Origin: Methanosarcinales archaeon
Lineage (GTDB): Archaea > Halobacteriota > Methanosarcinia > Methanosarcinales > Methanogasteraceae
NCBI GenBank assembly: GCA_021159385.1
Contig: JAGGRW010000057.1
Location: 1-33,943, forward strand
Direction of reading: 5' to 3'
Length of the DNA: 33,943 nucleotides
Shown: in pieces, positions 16,865-25,909 of the stretch
Position numbering within the stretch: the stretch's first letter is position 1
How the letters are laid out: each line of letters starts with the position of its first letter
Notes under the pieces: model-generated
Database searches by the model: none
What the model saw: only the letters and a program-made list of their open reading frames with translations
What the model was told of the DNA's origin: nothing
Program-made: the position numbers and the translations under genes

Positions 16865-19800
16865 TCAATCACCTCCCATCTCGCTCTCTTCGCTTTCCAT
16901 CTCGAATTCTCGCATAACGGTCTCAGAATTCCCACCTGCATCATCGGTGACATTGATCTGGACGATAAACTCGCCGAAGTCGAATTCGGTTGCTGTTATA
17001 TCGCGCAGTTCACCGTATGTGATCTCCAGCACCCCGACGCCATCGGTCATTGTTGCGTTGATGGCGGTTGTGTTGGTGTAGATGACTGGTTCCATCATCA
17101 TATCATCTTCCCAATCATCGCCATAGTCATCCTCTCCGCCAGCGCCACCTTCTCCCACCTCATCCATGCACAGTACCATCAGTTTATCCACTGTGATGTC
17201 ACCATCCACAGGTTCGTTTGAGAATGTCTTCGCGGTGATATACATCGATATGTTATCCTCCAGAGTGTAATCCCCGCAGTCATCGCTTGCGAGCGTTGTC
17301 AGCACCGCCGGGTCCCCGGATGTGTTGATCCGCGGAATTGAGAATGGCCAGCCCCAGAGGCTTCCGAGTTCGAGGAACCGCTCATCCCGCTTCTGTCCGG
17401 AGTACGGATCAGTCGATCCGTTTTCAGCCCCGTACATGTCAGCGGGTGTGCCCTCTGTCCGGACAGTGGTCAGATCCCTGTCATCATCGAAGATGCCCTC
17501 GCTCGGATACGGGACTCCGTTCGGATTGGTGTCATCGAGCCTGATGTAATATGTCTGGTTATCGTTGACATCCTCATCATTGTTCAGGTCATTCTGCACA
17601 TCCTCTTCGGTAAAGGTTCCTGTGTAGTAGGTGTCGCCGTCCGAAGCCCACTCGCAGAACGGATAGATTCCGTGGGTGAGTGTCTCGTTTGCGAAGATGA
17701 TCTTGCCACCCCAGCCCATCGCCATCGCCACATACCTGCCGAGTTCGGGTATATCCTCGCCGATCCGGTAGATGTTTGTGGACGAACCGTTCGTGACCAG
17801 TATTCTGTCCATCTCCGAAACATCATCCCATGCCTTCTCCCTCTCTGTCTCGTTCACATCGTTGTAGGCATACACGATGTAGTCACTGTAGTTTGCCCTT
17901 GTCACCCTGCCACAGTCCAGTTCACCATTGGATTCGTCGCCGTCGAACAGCGTCTCAAGATCGTCGATGTGGTAGAGTGCTCTTGCAGACCTCGACTCGA
18001 AGGTGATGTTGGTGTCGCCGATGTTGGTCACGTGTATCTCGAGCGGACCCGGTCCCCACATAATCTCGCTGTCATTCTGAACCGTATGCGTCTCGGGATT
18101 CCAGTCAGTCTCACGTTCCAGTGCGTACTCGACGGTCAGGCTGGCGTTGGTGCCATCGGTCGAGTTGAGCGTGACGTTCCAGTAATCCCAGCACAACTTG
18201 CTCTCACTTGTGTTGAGCGTGTAACTATCACCCGACGGATAGTACGCAGTGAAGTTGTACGTTATGACCTCGCTTCCCCTTGTCAGGTTGATCGAGTCGT
18301 TCGCGACCGGGGTGCTGTTGCTGGTGGCGTTATCGAAGCAGTCGTAGTAGCGCCCGGTCGAGGTGTTGAAGTACCAGTCATCCTCGCAATCGAATGGCCA
18401 GCCGACATGCAGCACATCATCCTGCCCCGTGTTGTCAAAGAGCATTGCCGCGCCTTTTGCATCCAGTTCCTCACCGTAGACCACATCGATTCCGTGTCCG
18501 TTGTAGACCTTGTTTACCGTGATGTTGCCGACTGTACCGAGATATGCCCCGACGATGAAACTCCGGATCTCAAGCATCGGCAGTCTCCACTCCTCCTCAG
18601 GAGCTACCGATACATTTCCGTATGCTTCGGGCAGCGTCACATTGTAGTGGATCATGTACTGTCCGTTTGCGACCTCTGACGTGTTGATCTCAAGCATCGC
18701 AAGACCGTTGGCATTCGTTGTGTTGTTGACGCCGCTGATTGGTATGCCACCTGATCCGAACTGTCTGAGGCTATCGATCTCGACACTTGCGCCGGATATT
18801 CCTGCACCGCCACCTGGCGTCTGCACGAGGAACGGTACCTTGATCACCGAGTCCTGTGCGAATGTGCCGAGACACATACCACCCCATCCGGTATGGTAGC
18901 TGGTGAACTGGATGACATATCTACTGTTCTCGTACTTGAGATCAATCATATAAATCGGATCTCCTCCGAACGTCACCTCCGTTCCTGATGTGGCATTGAT
19001 CGCGTCGGTGAAGTTGGTTGAGTTTGATACGAGCACGGTGTCGTAGACTCTTTCTGTAGCATTGTCGGCAAGCGCAATATAGTACCTGCCGCTCCCGCTT
19101 TCATAGTCACCAGGCATGTACGAGCCATCATTATCCAGATCGATCTTGAGCCAATCACAATCCCACATCTCGCCGATGATGAAACTTCCAGACTTGCTGA
19201 GCGATGTGTCGATCTTGTAGCCGGTTCCGAGGCAGTCGATCCCTTCCAGATTGATCGTACCATCAGAGCCGATCGCTGTAACGTTCCACCGCCTGACAGT
19301 GGTTCCGTTCTCGTCCGACTCATTCCATGTATCGCCTTCATGGAGGAGTGTGGTGTTCGTCGCGTCAGAGAAATTGGCACTCTCATAGTTCACATAGAGC
19401 GTTTGCGGCACTGTCCGGTTCACAAGCGCCCAGAATGGCGTGCGATCATCCTCAAGATTCCAGTCCGAGAGCAACTGTATGCCTTCCTGATGGCACACCT
19501 TTCCGATGTATGAGTTTGTCGCAACTGTGTAGTTCAGGTACCTGTACCGCCCATTCTCCTCTTTCTCATCGTCTCCCACCTGACTTGGCGACTGTGTCAG
19601 GTTGAACGATGTCGCGGTCGTATACGTATTCCCGTCCGGAATATTCACGCGATAGAACTCGGGAAGCCCTATGCTTGCAAGTTCGACCTGGAACCAGAAG
19701 TTGGTGAAGACTTCAACACCATCCTCATCCACAACCTTGATCGTCATGAAGTACTCACCCTCCAGCCAGTCCGTGAGGTTGATTGTGAGGTTTACTATGT

Positions 19801-22795
19801 TTGGTTCTTTCTGCGTCACATTGATGATCATCTCATCCCGTGTCTTGTACGGCATCTCACCAAACATCCCTTCCTTTCGCACCATCGTGACATTCGTCTC
19901 AGATGCGTTGATGTTGTGCGCGTCTCCGCCGCCCCAGCTATCACTTGCTCTGACAAGGACGCTCATCTCGCTGCCGATGCCGAATCGCTGGTCCCAGCCT
20001 GGAGTATATGCCCATGCCACGTACGGCTCGCAGTAAACCCATACCCTCTCAGTCTCTATGGCGCCGTCTGCCTCTGCTTCGAAGATGAACTCATATCCGC
20101 CTGACTTTGTGAGATTCTCGCCGCCTGTGTATGTCACGGTCTCCTGTGTCGTGCTGTTGGTCGTGACCGTTGATGGGGTGATAGCAGCACCCTCCTCGAT
20201 CAGTTTTCGCTGTGGATTGTCCCAGCTACCAGTGTACACGATCTTATCGAGTGTCAGATCGACTGTCATATCGCTCGACATGTTTGTCGAGTTAACAGCA
20301 CGGACACTGAAGTTGATATCCTCACCAGTCTTCACGTTCCAGTTCTCCGGATAGATATCGAGCATGAAGTTTCTGACCTCGAACCAGCCCCTACCATAAT
20401 CATACACAGTCTCGCCTGTGGCGATGTTTGTTCCAGTGACCTTCACACGCACGCTGTAATCGCCGGACTTCAGCGGATCAGTTGGACTTATTGAGAGTGT
20501 CGCAACACCGTCAGAGTCGGTTCTTCCGCTGGAATCGCCGCCTGCGTCATACTCAACTTTCTCCCAGTTCCGGCAGTAGCGAACTTCATCGATTGCAACC
20601 GGGAGTCCCGACTCTGCGGTGTGACCTGAATTCTCAACTGTCACGTTCAGCGAGACATCCGAGTCCGACGTGAAGCTCTTGAAAGCACCACCATCGGTCG
20701 TAGTCGGGGTCACCCAGATGTAGTAGAGTCTCGTCTCAAAGAAGCCCTCACCAACCGCGGTCGTCGGTGTTCCGTCCACGCTCGCATTGATCCAGAACTT
20801 GACGTGATGAAATCCCAGGTAGCTGTCGTTCACGTAGAACTTGATGCCTGCGAAGTCGGTTGAGCCGACCCGATCGACAAACGTCACCATCTCCATCTTC
20901 TCGGTCACCACATCAGAGCCAGTCTCGCTGTAGACCTCGATTAATCCTGCATCGGTGATGTTTGCACGCGGAACCTCGCGCATGTTCTTCGGATCAAACG
21001 CCATGATCATCATCGTCACGTTCGACTTCTGCTGAACCGATGGTGCAAAGCTTCCGTCGCTTGCACACGGCTGACCGTGAACGAAGATGCTCTGCACGCC
21101 GATTCCCGTCGATCGCTCTTCGACTGTGCCGTTCAGGTTGACCGAGACCACAATCTCGTAGACCCCTGTTGCGGATGGCGCTGTGAAGTTGATGATGCTC
21201 GCATTCACTGCTTCTCTCTTAAGTTCATCCTGAATCCATGGCGGCACGTTTGTGCTGGCAACGAACGTCGCGAGATTCATCACGCCCCAGTCGCCTGTGA
21301 CATCGGCACCGGCTGAGTTTTTGATCGCAAGTGTGAAGTTATCCTTGCTGCTTTCACCGGTAAGCCCGTTTACGTCTGCTTCAGCGCCGGTTGCAAGTTC
21401 AACGCCGCCGATGAAGATGTAGCCCGTCTCGCCCGGTGAGAACCCCTCGACATCCGGTCTTTGCGGACAGATCGCATGCAGGAAGATGTCGTACCCGCTG
21501 ACCTCGAATGTGGTCTGCGCCTTCTGCTCCGCTGTTCCGATGGTTGCTGTGTACTCGACATGGTATGTGCCAAGCGACGCATCAGCAGGGACGCTCGCTG
21601 TGCAGTTGAACATGCCGTAACTCGAGTCATACGTAAGAGTGTACGATGCCGAGTACTGATCAGGTCCGCGCACCTCCGCTGTTACGCTTGCCGTGCTGCC
21701 GTTCAGTGGCACACCTGATGACGCATCCTTGAGATACGCTGCGAGCAATATGTCCTGCCCACGTGCGAAGGTGTACTGTGGATCGTAATCCGGAGAGAGA
21801 ACCTCGCCGTACATATCGTACGTGTTCACGCTGTAGGAGAGATGCCCAAGACCCCCGTTCTCATCTTCGATCATTATGTGGTAGACTCCCGGATCGGACT
21901 GAATCTCAATCGATGTCGTGACCAGTCCGCATGAATCGGTTGCAGTGAGTGTCGTTGTGTTTGCGGTCGTTCCGTTGTCGTAGATCACCCTGAGCGTCAG
22001 ACTCTCGTCACTCACAGGACTGCCTGAAGCGTTCAGTGCCAGAATGGTCACGTTCTGCGTGCCATTTCCTGTGAAGACCGGTGCAACCTTGCGCATCAGA
22101 ACAATCTCGCTTGCGTTATCCACGAACGCAATCGTGTACGTCTGGTCGAGCTTGACCTTCGAGCCGGTCTCAAGGTTTCCGATCGGGCTCATCCCGTCTG
22201 CTGAATCAGATGCCGAGAAGTTGATGTTGCCGTCGTTGTCAACGTAGACTACATCGCTCTCGGATACGAGGAAGCGATATTCAGTCGAGTCGATTGTCAG
22301 ATTTCCGCCGGTCATCGTTGCGGTACTCATGTCAGAGTCGATCCCGTGCGACGACGAGAGCGTTACAGTATGCACGGTGCCCGTCGTCAGTGTTATGTCC
22401 ACTGTCTGGATGCCAGCCGCCCCGTAGACGAGGATGCTGACGTTCGTCGAGTTGACACCGGATGAGGTGCCAACTATCTTGTAACTGCCCTCTGTATCCG
22501 GCGCAGTTACAGTTGATGAGAACGAACCATCCGAGCCTGCCACCGCCTCGGTCTCAAAAGACCATGATCCGTTGTAGATCATGACAGTGACATTCGCTGA
22601 TGGTTCGCCTGTCGTGCCATTCAGCACCTTTCCGGAGACTGTGATGTTTGTCCCCGCAAGATATCGATTGGAATCGGTTCCGAACTCCTGAACCGATACG
22701 CTCGCTGATGCTGCTGGAATCACTGACAGCATGGCGATTGCTGCCAGCGTGGCAACTACGATTCTATACGTGTTGATGGTGTCAAATTTATCCAT
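16865..22795 (-). CDS. Very large secreted S-layer/adhesin-like surface protein (about 1976 aa)
   Basis: Signal peptide (INTYRIVVATLAAIAMLSVIPAASA), repeated beta-sandwich-like segments, many N-glycosylation sequons, no C-terminal hydrophobic anchor. Start placed at MDKFDTINTYR. Confidence 0.85.
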   Translation of the reverse strand: MDKFDTINTYRIVVATLAAIAMLSVIPAASASVSVQEFGTDSNRYLAGTNITVSGKVLNGTTGEPSANVTVMIYNGSWSFETEAVAGSDGSFSSTVTAPDTEGSYKIVGTSSGVNSTNVSILVYGAAGIQTVDITLTTGTVHTVTLSSSHGIDSDMSTATMTGGNLTIDSTEYRFLVSESDVVYVDNDGNINFSASDSADGMSPIGNLETGSKVKLDQTYTIAFVDNASEIVLMRKVAPVFTGNGTQNVTILALNASGSPVSDESLTLRVIYDNGTTANTTTLTATDSCGLVTTSIEIQSDPGVYHIMIEDENGGLGHLSYSVNTYDMYGEVLSPDYDPQYTFARGQDILLAAYLKDASSGVPLNGSTASVTAEVRGPDQYSASYTLTYDSSYGMFNCTASVPADASLGTYHVEYTATIGTAEQKAQTTFEVSGYDIFLHAICPQRPDVEGFSPGETGYIFIGGVELATGAEADVNGLTGESSKDNFTLAIKNSAGADVTGDWGVMNLATFVASTNVPPWIQDELKREAVNASIINFTAPSATGVYEIVVSVNLNGTVEERSTGIGVQSIFVHGQPCASDGSFAPSVQQKSNVTMMIMAFDPKNMREVPRANITDAGLIEVYSETGSDVVTEKMEMVTFVDRVGSTDFAGIKFYVNDSYLGFHHVKFWINASVDGTPTTAVGEGFFETRLYYIWVTPTTTDGGAFKSFTSDSDVSLNVTVENSGHTAESGLPVAIDEVRYCRNWEKVEYDAGGDSSGRTDSDGVATLSISPTDPLKSGDYSVRVKVTGTNIATGETVYDYGRGWFEVRNFMLDIYPENWNVKTGEDINFSVRAVNSTNMSSDMTVDLTLDKIVYTGSWDNPQRKLIEEGAAITPSTVTTNSTTQETVTYTGGENLTKSGGYEFIFEAEADGAIETERVWVYCEPYVAWAYTPGWDQRFGIGSEMSVLVRASDSWGGGDAHNINASETNVTMVRKEGMFGEMPYKTRDEMIINVTQKEPNIVNLTINLTDWLEGEYFMTIKVVDEDGVEVFTNFWFQVELASIGLPEFYRVNIPDGNTYTTATSFNLTQSPSQVGDDEKEENGRYRYLNYTVATNSYIGKVCHQEGIQLLSDWNLEDDRTPFWALVNRTVPQTLYVNYESANFSDATNTTLLHEGDTWNESDENGTTVRRWNVTAIGSDGTINLEGIDCLGTGYKIDTSLSKSGSFIIGEMWDCDWLKIDLDNDGSYMPGDYESGSGRYYIALADNATERVYDTVLVSNSTNFTDAINATSGTEVTFGGDPIYMIDLKYENSRYVIQFTSYHTGWGGMCLGTFAQDSVIKVPFLVQTPGGGAGISGASVEIDSLRQFGSGGIPISGVNNTTNANGLAMLEINTSEVANGQYMIHYNVTLPEAYGNVSVAPEEEWRLPMLEIRSFIVGAYLGTVGNITVNKVYNGHGIDVVYGEELDAKGAAMLFDNTGQDDVLHVGWPFDCEDDWYFNTSTGRYYDCFDNATSNSTPVANDSINLTRGSEVITYNFTAYYPSGDSYTLNTSESKLCWDYWNVTLNSTDGTNASLTVEYALERETDWNPETHTVQNDSEIMWGPGPLEIHVTNIGDTNITFESRSARALYHIDDLETLFDGDESNGELDCGRVTRANYSDYIVYAYNDVNETEREKAWDDVSEMDRILVTNGSSTNIYRIGEDIPELGRYVAMAMGWGGKIIFANETLTHGIYPFCEWASDGDTYYTGTFTEEDVQNDLNNDEDVNDNQTYYIRLDDTNPNGVPYPSEGIFDDDRDLTTVRTEGTPADMYGAENGSTDPYSGQKRDERFLELGSLWGWPFSIPRINTSGDPAVLTTLASDDCGDYTLEDNISMYITAKTFSNEPVDGDITVDKLMVLCMDEVGEGGAGGEDDYGDDWEDDMMMEPVIYTNTTAINATMTDGVGVLEITYGELRDITATEFDFGEFIVQINVTDDAGGNSETVMREFEMESEESEMGGD

Positions 22796-22947
22796 ATTTA
22801 CCCGTACCCCCCTTGTGTCCAACATTGACTCAAGTATATCAATATGCTATCTTGTCGGTGATATATCTTTTGGTTGATCCATGTATGACCATGCTTAAGA
22901 TGCATGACCACACATACGCAAATATTCTATTACGGAGGGAATAAAGC

Positions 22948-24528
22948 TTGAAGATTCTTGTGAGCGATCCCATAGCGGACGACGGTTTGGAGCTGCTCAG
23001 AGAAGAGCACGAAGTGGATGTCAAAACAGGCTTATCCGAAGCGGAACTGGTGGACATCATACCCGGGTACGACGCTCTTGTCATCAGAAGCGGGACAAAG
23101 GTGACAGAAAAGATCATAAACGCGGCAGATCGCCTTAAAATCGTTGGAAGGGCCGGGGTCGGGGTTGATAACATCGATGTTCCTGCCGCAACAAAGAAGG
23201 GCATAGTCGTTGCGAACACGCCCGAAGGAAATACAATCTCGGCAGCAGAGCACACGATTGCGATGATGCTTGCGCTCTCCAGGAACATTCCGCAGGCAAA
23301 CAGCTCGTTGAAGGCGAATGAATGGAATCGCAAGAAATTTACCGGAGTTGAGGTCAGAAACAAAGTTCTCGGCACAGTTGGGCTCGGAAGAGTCGGAATT
23401 GAGGTTGCGAAACGTGCGCAGGGGATGGAGATGAAGGTTATCGCGTATGACCCGTTCATACCTGCGCCGCGTGCAAAGGAACTCGGAATCGAGCTTGTCG
23501 ATCTCGATACACTGCTCAGAGTGTCCGATTACATCACAGTGCACACGCCCTTAACCGATGAAACGCGGGGCATGATCAGCGATTCCAGGTTCGGGATGAT
23601 GAAGCCGGGCGTTCGGATCATCAACTGCGCTCGCGGCGGGATCATCGATGAGGATGCGCTCGTGCGTGCGGTAGACGGCGGGAAGGTGGCAGGCGCAGCG
23701 CTTGACGTCTTTGTGAACGAGCCTCCGACCGGAAGTCCGCTCCTTCGTCCGGAGAACGTGATCGTGACCCCACATCTCGGTGCGTCCACAGAAGAGGCGC
23801 AGGTCGCAGTCGCAGTCGATGTCGCAAAGCAGGTGCTCGCCGCGCTGCGGGACGAGTCTGTCACGACCGCAATCAACCTGCCACAGGTTCGATCGGACGC
23901 AATGAGCGTCGTTGCGCCGTACATCGCTCTTGCAGAGGTGCTCGGGTCCATAATCGTCCAGCTGATCCGGAAATTTGATGCGATCGAGATTACGTACACT
24001 GGCAGGGTCTTTGACACCGATCTGCGGATGGTTACGCTTGCGGCATTAAAAGGCGTGCTCTCGCAGTCGATGGGACCGACCGTAAACTATGTGAACGCTC
24101 CCACGATTGCAAAAGAGCGCAAGATAAAAGTGAAAGAGAGTAAATCGATCGAGTCCGACGAGGTGCAGTCGATTACGATCGGCTTGTCCGGGGGCGGGGA
24201 ATCAAGGACGGTTACAGGCGCGCTCACGGGAGAAGGGGTGCACGGGATGCGAATACTCGATATTGACGGCTGCAAAGTCGATATTGCGCCGTCTCCGTAC
24301 CTGATCGTCTCACGACATGAGAACCGCCCGAACATCATCGGTCCGTGCTGCATGATTCTTGGCAGGGAGGGGATCAACATATCCGGAATGCAGGTCAGCG
24401 AAATCGGACCTGACAAGCGATCGATCATGATCCTGAACGTGGACTCGGAGGTCTCTGACACCATTCTCGATGAGGTCCGGACGGTTGATGGCGTCTTTGA
24501 TGCGGAACCGGTCAGGTTGCGTCTATGA
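22948..24528 (+). CDS. serA: D-3-phosphoglycerate dehydrogenase (with C-terminal ASB and ACT regions)
   Basis: TTG start behind SD GGAGG. AGVGVDNIDVPAATKKGIVVANTPEGNTISAAEHTIAMML, LGTVGLGRVGIEVAKRA, NCARGGIIDEDAL, VTPHLGASTEEAQ, C-terminal ACT-like segment. Confidence 0.96.
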   Translation: MKILVSDPIADDGLELLREEHEVDVKTGLSEAELVDIIPGYDALVIRSGTKVTEKIINAADRLKIVGRAGVGVDNIDVPAATKKGIVVANTPEGNTISAAEHTIAMMLALSRNIPQANSSLKANEWNRKKFTGVEVRNKVLGTVGLGRVGIEVAKRAQGMEMKVIAYDPFIPAPRAKELGIELVDLDTLLRVSDYITVHTPLTDETRGMISDSRFGMMKPGVRIINCARGGIIDEDALVRAVDGGKVAGAALDVFVNEPPTGSPLLRPENVIVTPHLGASTEEAQVAVAVDVAKQVLAALRDESVTTAINLPQVRSDAMSVVAPYIALAEVLGSIIVQLIRKFDAIEITYTGRVFDTDLRMVTLAALKGVLSQSMGPTVNYVNAPTIAKERKIKVKESKSIESDEVQSITIGLSGGGESRTVTGALTGEGVHGMRILDIDGCKVDIAPSPYLIVSRHENRPNIIGPCCMILGREGINISGMQVSEIGPDKRSIMILNVDSEVSDTILDEVRTVDGVFDAEPVRLRL

Positions 24529-24535
24529 TTGTTTG

Positions 24536-24581
24536 TAATTATCTGTGGTTGCCTGTGAGTATCTGTAATTATCGGTGATTG
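24536..24581. repeat. Degenerate tandem intergenic repeat (TAATTATCTGTGGTTG / TAATTATCGGTGATTG)
   Basis: Two near-identical units downstream of serA. Confidence 0.5.
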
Positions 24582-24586
24582 CAAGC

Positions 24587-25075
24587 ATGGATATGAGAAA
24601 GCGTGTATACTACCACTTCCCGAAGCGAGAGCCGCATTTTGAGCAGAGGTACCGATATTACGGTGACCTCCCGTATCTGGTTCGGACGATGGCCGGGGTC
24701 GATGGCAAACACGGGATGTTCTCGACGGAATCGCCGGATCGCAGAGGGCATATCATCCAGTCACGAAGGGAGATTGAGGTGTACATCGTCGAGAACAATC
24801 TCGATTTTGCGCACCTCACCCTCGATAACGTGGAGGGGCATCTGGACGGAATCGAGAGCGATGGCACGCTTGATTTCAAAGTGTCATTAAAATATAGCTA
24901 CCTCGATGGAAAATACAACAGGGTCCCGTTCGCTGGCGATGATTATCTGGTGCGTGCGCATCTGGATGGCGATCTCCTGACGCTCAAGGTTCATCTCGAT
25001 GCGGGTCAGGGAAGAACCGAATGCGGGCGTGTGGCGGACACGATCGTTGAAGAACTGCGGCGCGGGATGGAGTGA
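24587..25075 (+). CDS. Conserved-looking hypothetical protein
   Basis: ORF MDMRKRVYYHFPKREPHFEQRYRYYGDL..., just upstream of the DUF2240 gene in the same orientation. Alternative GTG start at 24575. Confidence 0.7.
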   Translation: MDMRKRVYYHFPKREPHFEQRYRYYGDLPYLVRTMAGVDGKHGMFSTESPDRRGHIIQSRREIEVYIVENNLDFAHLTLDNVEGHLDGIESDGTLDFKVSLKYSYLDGKYNRVPFAGDDYLVRAHLDGDLLTLKVHLDAGQGRTECGRVADTIVEELRRGME

Positions 25076-25100
25076 AAAGGAGTAAAAGGAGGTAAATGGG

Positions 25101-25553
25101 ATGATGTTGAGGCAGATCGTCGCGTACGTCTTCCGTAAGAAGGGGGGCGTGATATCGATAAGCGAATTCGTCTTCGCGCTCTCACTCGACCTGAAATGGT
25201 TCTCGCCGGATCAGGCAGAATCGGTGCTTGCGAATGCGGAGCGGGAAGGGCTCGTGCAGGTCACCGGCGACATGGTGGAACCGTCACAATCATTCAATAT
25301 TCACGCGGTAGAAATTCCGATCGATTTTAAGCCAGACAAGAGCGTATTTTTGGAAAAAACAATTTTAGACCGGACAATCGACCGGTTATCGGGCGTCATG
25401 GAAAAACAGGAACTGATACGCCTGATAAACGAGAAGCAGGAGAGTCTGGGGATCGTTGAACCGGACGCTGTCGCGCTGCTCGTTGCAAGGATACACGGCA
25501 TTGAGGTCACAGATCTGATCGACGAGGCGTATAGCCGCCTCTGTGGCAGATAA
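25101..25553 (+). CDS. DUF2240 family archaeal protein
   Basis: SD AAAGGAGGTAAA upstream; LRQIVAYVFRKKGGVISISEFVFALSLDLKWFSPDQAESVLANAEREGLV. Confidence 0.75.
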   Translation: MMLRQIVAYVFRKKGGVISISEFVFALSLDLKWFSPDQAESVLANAEREGLVQVTGDMVEPSQSFNIHAVEIPIDFKPDKSVFLEKTILDRTIDRLSGVMEKQELIRLINEKQESLGIVEPDAVALLVARIHGIEVTDLIDEAYSRLCGR

Positions 25554-25599
25554 GAGTCAATGATTAGAGATACTCAAACACAACCGCAGTATTGACACT

Positions 25600-25620
25600 A
25601 TTCGTGTAATTCGTGCAGTA
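25600..25620. repeat. ATTCGTG-family repeat fragment (ATTCGTGTAATTCGTGCAGTA)
   Basis: Shares the repeated ATTCGTG unit with 28641-28710. Confidence 0.5.
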
Positions 25621-25678
25621 AAGCGCATCATAGCGGTGGACGTGAACCGCGACAACCACATCACCTCATACGGGCGTC

Positions 25679-25879
25679 TCATGATCCCAAGGCTGCGGCT
25701 AATGCAATAGATTTACCGTATGTATTCAGCTCCATACGACCAATTCTCTCCTCTGGAACCCGCAGCAACATTGGAATCACCGTCAGAACCGCCACGATGA
25801 ATTGAACGAGAGAAAAACCCGCAACCGTTACAAACGCTGTCATCCCCGCCGCAACAAAGTTTATATCCATCGACATCAC
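25679..25879 (-). CDS. Possible small hydrophobic protein (up to 66 aa)
   Basis: Hydrophobic segment AAGMTAFVTVAGFSLVQFIVAVLTVIPMLL; start uncertain and overlaps the TATA of the divergent gene. Confidence 0.3.
   Translation of the reverse strand: MMSMDINFVAAGMTAFVTVAGFSLVQFIVAVLTVIPMLLRVPEERIGRMELNTYGKSIALAAALGS
25857..25868 (+). promoter_or_regulatory. TATA-like promoter of the HEAT/pRiA4b fusion gene
   Basis: AAGTTTATATCC about 50 nt upstream of ATG 25910. Confidence 0.4.
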
Positions 25880-25909
25880 ATCCCACGATAAGTCAGAGGA
25901 CGTGGTGAT

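Noticed and set aside
17672-18679. 335-aa plus-strand ORF
   Set aside because: Antisense to the giant surface-protein gene; no recognisable domain, mirrors the coding strand.
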